From Gnetum montanum (lineage: Eukaryota; Streptophyta; Gnetopsida; Gnetales; Gnetaceae): a stretch of 64,000 bases of DNA. Made by a program: the position numbers and the translations under genes. The stretch is from assembly GCA_015680685.1 (NCBI GenBank), contig MNCI01035818.1, forward strand, positions 109,099 to 173,098. Reading direction: 5' to 3'. Every line of letters starts with the position of its first letter. Position 1 is the first letter of the stretch. This document shows, one piece after another, positions 56,469 to 64,000 of the stretch. The notes under the pieces are model-generated. The model was not told where the DNA came from and did no database searches. It saw nothing but the letters and a program-made list of their open reading frames with translations.

Positions 56469-57498
56469 ATGTCTCTCTCACAAGACTATGATAATGCAAC
56501 AACCAATAAGGCAATTCATTGGAGAACCAAAAAATTATACAATGATGAAGATGAAGTTTGGAGTACTCAATATGATGCAGGGGTATCCTATGTACATAAA
56601 TGAAGACAACATCATCCCAACTCTCAAATTCATAACCTACCTAGTGATGATGAACCCCTAAATAGCCACTAAGAGCCTAATACATATACAAGAGGCTATT
56701 TGAATATCCCGCAGGCATCATAAGGAAAGCTATTTACCCAGGCTTGATTTAAACAACTTTTCCAAATTTTTAGGAGGCTATGATTTAGATCCACAACATA
56801 ATTTACAAGCCTTCCATGATGCCTATGTATGGAAAAATATTGATAATGGATGGAAAAAACTTAAGCTCTTTCCTTTGACACTCGTTGGCCAAGAAAAAGT
56901 ATGGTATAGGTCCTTAAGACCAAAATTAATTCGATGTTGGTTGACAATGGTAGAAGTGTTCAATGAAAGAGATCAAACCTATGCAAGAGTGTCAACCTTG
57001 AGGATACAAATCCAAGAGTGGAAACAAGAGCAACATGAACCCTTGCACATGGCCTTAGAAAGATATTATGCATTGTTAAACAACTACCTAGGCCATGTAT
57101 TCTCTAAGGAAAGGCTAATGTACCACATCATAGATGGGCTTTGTAACAAGACAAGGGAGACCCTAGGGATGTATGCCCCAAGTCAACTATACGAGCTACG
57201 AACCCACAAATTTCAAGAGCTTATCAAGCAGGTAGCAAAAGAAGAAGGAGAAATGGCTAAATGGGAGAATGTTGAAAAATCTCAATGGGACCAAAATCTT
57301 AATTTAACAAAGGTCCATAATCATGAAGAGGTGAAATCAACTCATCTCAAGAAGGTGGAACCATATTTTCCAGTACAACAATCACTAGATGAAATTGAGG
57401 CAAAGATCAATAAGATGATGGAATTGATACATGAAAAATGTGGAGAATATGACAACACTATTAGAGGTAGGACCATGAAAAACCAAGAAGTAGGATAG
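56469..57498 (+). pseudogene. gag of element D, core domain nearly intact
   Basis: ATG 56469 starts a frame that meets a stop after 44 codons. The core domain is open from about 56728, with a 207-codon uninterrupted part at 56875-57498. Motifs: FLGGYDLDPQHNLQAFHDAY, WKKLKLFPLTLVGQEKVWY, STLRIQIQEWKQEQHEPLHM, YHIIDGL and LYELRTHKFQELI. This is the Ty3/gypsy Gag core (retrotransposon gag family). It ends in an E/K-rich helix and stops at TAG 57496-57498. Gag packages RNA; it is the longest open frame in the window. Confidence 0.85.
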
Positions 57499-57499
57499 A

Positions 57500-58530
57500 A
57501 CACCCTTAGACAATCGGAAAGAAGGGTTGAAGAGAATAAGAACTTAACTGCTAATCATACATATCAATGTAACATTTTCCTATACGATCACCCCAAAGGT
57601 CAATTTCCAATCTTGTCACATTTACATGAGCATTGGGGAAGAATGTTACATCCATAGTTCATACAAAAATACTATGTTAAATCATAGTGACAAAGGTCCC
57701 AATCATGGGGGAGGCCATCCTCAAACTAGTCATACCCTCATATTGTCTATACCCAAGTGCTTATTAGGTTTAGCATCCTATTTCCCGAACTGGGTCAACA
57801 TCCTCTATCTCACCACATTGTTATCATTCTCCTAAATACTATCAACCCATATCCTCTCCAATAGGACCACCACCTCATGTACCTTATGCTTCTCCTCAAC
57901 CTCAATATTTTCATCCTTCACCTCAACCTCAATATTTTCATCCTTCTACATCACCACTAGTTGTTCTAGAAGGTTTTGCACCACAGCACCAACCCACGAA
58001 CATTACTTGTGCTGCTATAGTAAACAACAATGGAGGCCCTCCACAACATTGAAAGTGCCCTTTCTTTAGGCATGGCCAAAGGAAAATATAGCATTCTTTT
58101 GAAACCACTGCATCCTCCAACCCAACACAAGTCCAATGCTATGATGCATCTACTTCCTCGAACATAATGCCTCTTGTTACCTTCTTGGGGCCACCAATCA
58201 ACACTCCAAAAACTATGCAGCCCAATGAATATAACCACGTAGGAAGACATATTGATCCTTGCATACCATCTTACAGTCACAGGTGCCATAGTGGATCAGC
58301 TCCTTATTACATGATCACATCTTATAATCTACCCCACTATGCTTACTACAATCAATTGTGTGAATCCCAATTTAGGTATATTCCTACCACCACCTCAAAA
58401 GACACCCAGTGGTTTGGACATGATCGATCCCCAACATTTCCAACATGCTTGGACCCATACTTTCCATTTATTAATTATCTTCATGATAAAAGGTTCAATC
58501 ATGGGGGACATTCCCCATTCTAACAAGCAG
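57500..58530 (+). pseudogene. proline/histidine/tyrosine-rich region of element D
   Basis: Frames such as 58167-58523 are rich in P, H, Y, N and G (for example NHGGGHPQT near 57700 and NHGGHSPF near 58500), like B's 25850-26300 between gag and protease. Two identical 30-bp units (CTCAACCTCAATATTTTCAT plus CCTTC and neighbours) lie at about 57895-57945. No protease motif follows; the frame runs out and noncoding DNA begins, which marks the pol deletion. Confidence 0.6.
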
Positions 58531-59910
58531 AATTAGTAAATTTTTTTCTTTTTCTTTGATTTTACAATTTTTAGTTTTCTAGTTTTTTATTTTTGATTTA
58601 TTGTTTTATCTTTTTGTGTGTAATCTCATCTATGAATAAAACACTTATGTGACTTATTGGTTGAGGTGTTTTTCTATGATATCAAGTTTCAGGTGGCTAA
58701 TTATTTGGATAGAGAGCCCACCACATCCACTCAACCATTCTATTAATAAGAGGTTCTATTCTGGGTACAATAATATCCTTTTCATAATGAAAACTTAAAA
58801 GTAATTTATGCTCATTATGCCCAGAGCGAAGAATGATGGACTAAGAAGTAATGGCTAGGGTGTGACATCAAGGGGACTTATGGATTCTCTTTGGTAACAT
58901 TAATAGATGCTATCATGCAGCTTGGTTATACTAAGATCCATGTACATCTAATGAAAAATGAAAGTAAGAGTAATAAAGGCACTTAATAGAAACTCAATGC
59001 TGTTCTAGGGGTCCCATTAGAAAGACATGCACCCATGCGTAAAGGTTGGTAGCTTCTTTGGTTCACTGTTGGAAAGGACAAAGTGGCAAACCGGCTAGAA
59101 AAAAGAAGAAAAAACACACAAGAAAAGATCAAAAGAAAAAATTATGTGTGTGTGCTGCAAATTCTAAATCACTCCTCCCTTGGAAAAAATGCCAAGTGAT
59201 CGTAAAACTTGCTATCGTGGTGCTCTTATGGTTGCCCATCATTACATGAAACAATAAAATGTCACTAATTGGAGGAATGGACTTGGTCTTGATTTTGGAG
59301 TGATAGGCTAACGACACATTAATCACGTCCTACACTCCAGGATTCATTGTACCCTAGGTCAATTACCTCATGTCCCAATCTCTTCAATCCCTTCTACAAT
59401 TCACCTCATCTTATTGTTCATGTCTTGGTGACTCATGTCTTGTATAGCATTGAATTCATACCTCATCACAGTGGTATCTACATGTGTGTGTTTTGTGGAA
59501 CTGGTGTGGATTACATTTAACCTTTTTAGTACCTGTGGACATTTTTAGGTGTGGTTACGCAAGGGCATTATAGGTTGGAACCTACTTTGGGAGGACCCAC
59601 TTGCGTGACTTTTGTGATTTGTACTTATTCCATACCACCACATAATTTTATACCCTTCAAGTACTTCATTGCCAAATATATTCTTTCCTTTATCATCATT
59701 TTATCAAGCATTCCTTAAAACCATTACATGTCCTTTTCTGTGTCACCTAAACAAATTAGGTCCAACATTAAAATTTTAGGGCAACTTCCTTGAAAAAAAT
59801 TTCTAACTCTAAAATCACACTAAGCAAAGAATTCAAAATTTATTAAAGGTAATGAGTAAGATGTGAAATAATTGACCTTATTTCAATAACCTTACTAACA
59901 ATTGATCTTT
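58530..59910 (+). mobile_element. noncoding 3' region of element D
   Basis: Related to B 30391-32090 and C 40740-42365: a T-rich start, then CACCACATCCACTCAACCATTC, and AGGACCCACTTGCGTGAC near 59594, as in C near 42000. No conserved frame. Confidence 0.7.
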
Positions 59911-59925
59911 GTATGATTATAGATA

Positions 59926-60199
59926 GCCCCTAAAAGAGGACAACAAGGAGGACCTTCTCAAGGTGCAACTGAATGTCCAGGGGGAGGCAAATGCCAAGGA
60001 CCTCATGCAAAACATGCAGAGTAGGAGGCATAATCATTCAACATCCATTAGAAAACTCCTTTCACTACATAATCTATCCAAGAAAAAGGTGGGGAGGTCA
60101 AGGTCTGAGCCTACAAAGAGGAACAATGGTTGTTTGTGGTCTAGTATGTCAAAGCAAATCAAATGTTCCTACAACTGCCATGTCCATGGAAGGTGCTGA
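59926..60199 (+). CDS. short conserved basic frame in element D
   Basis: A frame from PLKEDNKEDLLKVQL through AKDLMQNMQSRRHNHS, IRKLLSLHNLSKKKVGRSRSE to a TGA at 60197-60199 is shared with D' without shifts for about 70 codons, with many conservative changes. It lies right after the TATGATTATAG site, where B's extra ORF begins, so it may be the remnant start of that ORF or an exon-like piece. An in-frame ATG occurs at 59966 (CTG AAT context) only as an alternative start; the true start is unknown. Function unknown; basic and K/R-rich. Confidence 0.4.
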
Positions 60200-60540
60200 C
60201 TCCATCAAACATTGGAGCATCAGCATGGATGGCACAATACCCCTTAAATAAAGAGAAAAAGCTCTAGGCACTTCTTTAGAGCCATCAAATTCCAAAAACT
60301 GGAGCACAAGATAAGGGGAAGTGACCCATCAAGGAACCACAACCACCTGGAACCACATGAGTTCCAACAAAGTTTTTTACTTTTGTAATTTTGTGTTTGT
60401 GTCCCAATTTTGTTGTATGCAATCCTCCACTATAGCATGAATAAATTTCTAGTCAGTCTATAATCCCATACCTATCCACTCTGTAATCAATGGGGCTTAT
60501 TCTCATTTTGTTCAAATCAAGGACAAGTTTTCATTTAGTT

Positions 60541-60549
60541 GTGGGGGTA
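60541..60549 (+). other. polypurine tract of element D
   Basis: GTGGGGGTA before TGATGAACC, preceded by AAGGACAAGTTTTCATTTAG. Confidence 0.85.
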
Positions 60550-61410
60550 TGATGAACCATGGTTTGTTAGGCTTCGATATCAAACCCTTGATGTTAGACC
60601 CTCGATATTGGGTACGCAATATCATAGCCTTACTAGTGATATCAAATACACAATATCATGGTTGCTGTGTGAGCCTATAAATACACAATTGGGCACACAG
60701 GAGAGTCATAGGAAAAGTTAGTGTTAGAGTAGGATCTTTTTGTCAACTTCAATTCCTCTCAACCCTTTCCTTAGTGCATGCCCATAGTGTGATGGTTGTA
60801 ATTGTATGGAACCTTTATTCGAGTGTGACATACTTGGACACACACATGATCGGCAATAAAGATCGAGATTACTTCATCATTGCAACATTCACTTAGTTTT
60901 AATTGCTTACTGTTATTGTTATTTATTGCTTTCTTAATTAATATTTCTCTACCCTCATTTCCTATTCCTATTATTAAACATAGAATAAGTACAACTTAAT
61001 CACAAGCATTTAAGTGTGACTACTTAGTATCCCAGTAGCATACCTAGGACATGTGCTTGGTAATCCCAGTAGTAGTACACGAGGTCCAAGATGTGTACGA
61101 ATGATTAAGGACAGATGCTCATCACACTTAGGCTAGCTTAGATTCTCTTCTCCCTTTCCCTCGTAGCTTAATCAAAGTTATTTTCCATTGCCTCTAGGAG
61201 TAGCACTAGTCTAGGACCACATCATACACCTCACTCTGGACTAAACCATACGTGACAAAGAAAATACTAGTCTAGGTGGGAAGACAACGAACTGCGATCA
61301 ATGTGTAACTATCTAGATACCACAACTAGCCCATCTATGGAGTTTGACTAGATTGTGTGTGAATGCTCATATTTATATGGTTGAGTGTAGGGGTACCTCA
61401 TCACTCATAA
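60550..61410 (+). repeat. 3' LTR of element D
   Basis: TGATGAACCATGG to TCACTCATAA (the last TCA has become TAA), then target copy ATTGT. GATATC-type motifs at 60576, 60604, 60617, 60638 and 60651; TATA box at 60675-60683. Confidence 0.9.
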
Positions 61411-61415
61411 ATTGT

Positions 61416-61890
61416 GCTATCCAAATCCTTATTCTTTATGAATCCTATCATATCCCATTTTCAGAGATCTAACATGGTCATTAAAATCTCCTCCAATAAA
61501 TTTTCTTTCTTGCTGGGAAACTTCTTGAAGTATCTAATCAAATAAATCCTTAAAAATCATACTTAATCAAATTTCTATGTGAATTATGAAGCATATACAG
61601 TGATGACATTGATGATCTCATTTCCAAGGACAAATTTGATGCCCATAATTTGATCGCCATAGTGATATACTTATACCACTTTATCTTTGATAGATTAATA
61701 AAAGATGATGTTCACTTTGTTTTGATGATTTTCTTTTCTTGAGTAGAAGATTTTGTAATCCTAGCCTAAATCTTTAGCTTTCTCCACTTTCCATATTGTT
61801 TCTTGCAGGCAAGTAACGTAGATCTGTAAAATTTGAAAAAGAAGTCATCCATGAGATTTGACAAAATTTTACAACCAACTATCAACTTGA
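61416..61890 (-). mobile_element. RTE-type LINE, 5' piece (endonuclease)
   Basis: The minus strand shows CLQETIWKVEKAK (about 61800), GDQIMGIKFVLGNEIINVITVYA (about 61650-61590) and FIGGDFNDHVRSLKMGYDRIH (about 61500-61440), the LINE endonuclease. Joined with the two other pieces, about 2.65 kb of one RTE element can be read. Confidence 0.85.
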
Positions 61891-61899
61891 CGCTAACCC

Positions 61900-62371
61900 T
61901 TCTCTTTTCGTATCCGAGTTTAGGATCAAACATGATTAATGAATAAAATATGAATTTTCTAAATGCTAGAAAGTAAAATGCATCATATAGTAAATTTATG
62001 AAAATAAACTAAACTATTCCAAGTGCTGAAATGGAAAGAATTAATCTTAATTTTATTGTTGAAATATTGAACTATCTAGGTACATCATGCATTCAAATAA
62101 AATTTTGTTCAATCAATTCTATCCACACTATAGACACTTAGACAAAAATTTGGCTAAGTCCTACAGAAGAAAAATATAAGAGTTTGGCTATTAGAATGAT
62201 CAAAGGTATCATAAATGTAGATAGTATATGTAATTATATAGGCAAAAGACTAGACTACATTGTTGCATCTTTATCAATGCATCATAGGATGCATCGAGGG
62301 GGATACATTGATGCATGTTTGTTAACATAATAGACTTATTGACTCTTCATCATACCCCCATGATTGATTGA
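61900..62371 (-). repeat. F: antisense Athila-type LTR end with purine tract
   Basis: On the minus strand CATGGGGGTA (62362-62353) is followed by TGATGAAGAGTC (from 62352) and LTR DNA related to element A's (a shared TTTGGCTAAGTC-like block near 62150). It stops near 61900 at the LINE. Only about 10 internal bases remain before element E. Confidence 0.65.
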
Positions 62372-63236
62372 TGATGAAACACTTTTGTTAAGAACTATGA
62401 TATCATAGAAGCAATATCATATCCTAATATCCAATGTCATAGATATGATGTAGTGGGCTATGGTCATTCCTATAAATACAAGTCCACCATCATGTCAAAA
62501 ATAGTTTTTGGCCAACACTTAGCAAAATACTTGTAGGTTGTTTCCCTAAAGTTAGAGTTAGTTGTAAATGCCTGCAGTGTGATGATTAACAGTTGTACAA
62601 TACCTTTATTTGAGTAGATTGTTCCTAAACATAATTCATGAATGGAAATAAAGATTAAGATTGTTCTTCATCATTGTAGCATATCACATAGAATAAATTT
62701 TCTATACTATGATGTTTACTTTTAATATATCATTTACATTTCCTAGGTATTTTATCATTACCATGTTCATTTATAAAGATGGAATAAGTATGATTGGTTT
62801 TGAGTGTTAAGTATAATTTTTTAGTAACCTAGCAGTGACTTTACTTCATTTTCTCAACAGCAAAGTTACTTGGTAATCTTAGTAATAATTACATAATCCT
62901 AGAATATCTACCAAAAACTAGGAATGGATACTTATTGTCATAAGCTAGAATAGCTTTACATTTTAATTGTTCTTAATCAATAGAATTTTATATCCATTTC
63001 CACTATGTTTACACTTAGCACACTTAAGAGTCAACAACCTCATTTTGTTATATGCCTCACTAAGAGTTAAATTATACATTTCATACTTCACTAACTCTAA
63101 GTGAAAAGACAATGATCACGGACTTCTTAGCAACTCACTAGTATACTTACATTTTTCATCCATGAATTACAATTATGTTACATGTGAATACTTGTCACTT
63201 ATATGATTGAGTGTTGGGATCCTTTATTGCTCATCA
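62372..63236 (+). repeat. 5' LTR of element E
   Basis: 865 bp, TGATGAAACAC to GCTCATCA. GATATCAT, CAATATC and TAATATCC motifs lie at 62400-62445, CCTATAAATA at about 62470, and GGTAATC blocks downstream, as in the other family LTRs. Confidence 0.85.
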
Positions 63237-63237
63237 C

Positions 63238-63255
63238 TAGTGCCATTTCCAGGGA
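63238..63255 (+). other. primer binding site of element E, tRNA-Asp type
   Basis: TAGTGCCATTTCCAGGGA two bases after the LTR end; the best preserved 3' half of this site in the window. Confidence 0.75.
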
Positions 63256-63380
63256 TATGTCAATGTTTGCTAATTAGTTGATCTTACATAGTTCATTGTA
63301 TCAAGTATTACCAAGTATATCTTTCATACCTAGAATAATTTTTCAAGATACATATACATTTAAGCATTAACCAAATTAAA

Positions 63381-64000
63381 ATGGCTTCTATATCTAAAGT
63401 GGAATCTTCACTTGCTATTGATATTAACAAAAGTAATGACAAAGCTCATAATGAAGAAAATTGGAATATGTCAATGCAAACAAGAATATCATATGCTCAT
63501 GTTGATTCTTATTATCCTAATTTCAAATTCATTTTCCTCTAGGATGAATAATTTAAATGGAGAGACTTACAAGGAAACGTTATCTTGTCACTAGAATGCC
63601 CAACACCATTTATGCTCTAGGTGGCCCTCTTGAGAACAAATCTTGGTCATCCATAAGAAGGGTATCAAGTTACCAAAAAACTGAATAGGTCATATAAGCC
63701 AACAGAGGCTCAAGAAAGAACATATATTATTATGATAGCAAGATATGAACAAGAGAAAGGAAAAAAGGCACCATAGACAATTATCCTTACTGAGAAAGAA
63801 GACAAGCCATGTAAAGCTGAAAAGTCTTAGTAGACTTATAGATCTAGTTATCAAATACTAGTAATATCTATTGAAGATATTATAAAGAAAAAATTATGTT
63901 TAGATCTTGTAGAAATTCTTAGAAGATATGAGGTAGACTCTAGACTTATGGGGAATTCAAGGCCTAAGACCTCCAACAAATCTAAAAGAGATGAATCAAG
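63381..64000 (+). pseudogene. gag start of element E, runs off the window
   Basis: ATG 63381 opens MASISKVESS and continues 53 codons to a TAG at 63540-63542. The SYAHVDSYYPNFKFIFL string before it matches the YPNFTFILH of A and FTFILH of B, fixing it as Gag N-terminus. Worn coding with K/E-rich composition continues to the window end. The rest of the element lies outside. Confidence 0.75.

Larger units (their letters stand above)
55487..61410 (+). mobile_element. element D: complete gag-only Athila-related LTR element
   Basis: LTRs of 847 and 861 bp flank a 4.2-kb interior. Target copies ATTGT lie at 55482-55486 and 61411-61415 within the RTE endonuclease, so both ends are fixed. Primer site (tRNA-Asp type), gag, a P/H/Y-rich region, an ATGGGGGACA tract, noncoding DNA related to B and C, a short conserved frame and a purine tract follow in order. 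No protease active site, RT, RNase H or integrase motif was found, so it is non-autonomous. LTRs differ visibly, most in U3, so the insertion is old. Confidence 0.9.

Noticed and set aside
1-64000. CRISPR arrays, bacterial operons, phage genes
   Set aside because: No regularly spaced repeats with unique spacers and no prokaryotic gene layout; the sequence is clearly plant nuclear DNA.

Overview
The window looks like intergenic heterochromatin from a large seed-plant genome, most likely a gymnosperm (conifer-like). This is an inference from very low gene density, old nested Ty3/gypsy, Ty1/copia and LINE copies full of stops, plant gene families with GT-AG introns, and tRNA-Asp-type primer sites as in Athila/Calypso-like elements. 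No intact host gene was found. Two assembly gaps (runs of N) lie at 17811-17818 and 30214-30390.

Layout. 1-8930: an Athila-like Ty3/gypsy element on the minus strand (A), whose middle is replaced by a Ty1/copia gag fragment and an inverted pair of LTR-like arms (4260-7050). 8955-12480: the 3' half of a Ty3/gypsy chromovirus-like element (+). 12480-16480: AT-rich DNA around a CpG-rich island holding a broken polyol/sugar transporter gene (14030-15048). 16480-21720: an L1-type LINE (minus). 22420-23300: the tail of an RTE-type LINE (+). 23300-36083: a long Athila-like element (B, +) with gag, protease, RT, RNase H, integrase and a large decayed extra ORF before its 3' LTR. 36840-37702: an L1 fragment. 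37703-39360: an antisense end of a D-type element fused to a 5'-truncated Athila-like element (C, 39361-43621). 43640-45325: an L1 fragment (+). 45349-48295: five exons of a broken choline-transporter-like (PNS1/CTL) gene. 49420-61890: one minus-strand RTE LINE split by two LTR elements, each with a visible 5-bp target duplication. These are a 3.4-kb gag-only element (50585-54025, TSD TGTAT) and a 5.9-kb gag-only Athila-related element D (55487-61410, TSD ATTGT). 61900-64000: an antisense LTR end (F) and the 5' end of another Athila-like element (E).

Relations. A, B, C, D, D', E and F share LTR ends (TGATGA...TCA), a tRNA-Asp-type primer site where that end is present, a GGGGGTA polypurine tract, and, in the LTRs compared (C, D, D', E), GATATC-like motifs. 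B carries pol plus an extra ORF; D and the 3.4-kb element have only gag and would need pol from others. The most interesting signals are the conserved TATGAYYAYAG site before B's extra ORF with relics in C, D and D', the GATATC arrays, the 20-bp-phased AGACATCTT and TGTCTC arrays in LTR-like DNA, and the frame-preserving 33-bp repeat in the 3.4-kb element. All calls come from reading the sequence; no database search was run.
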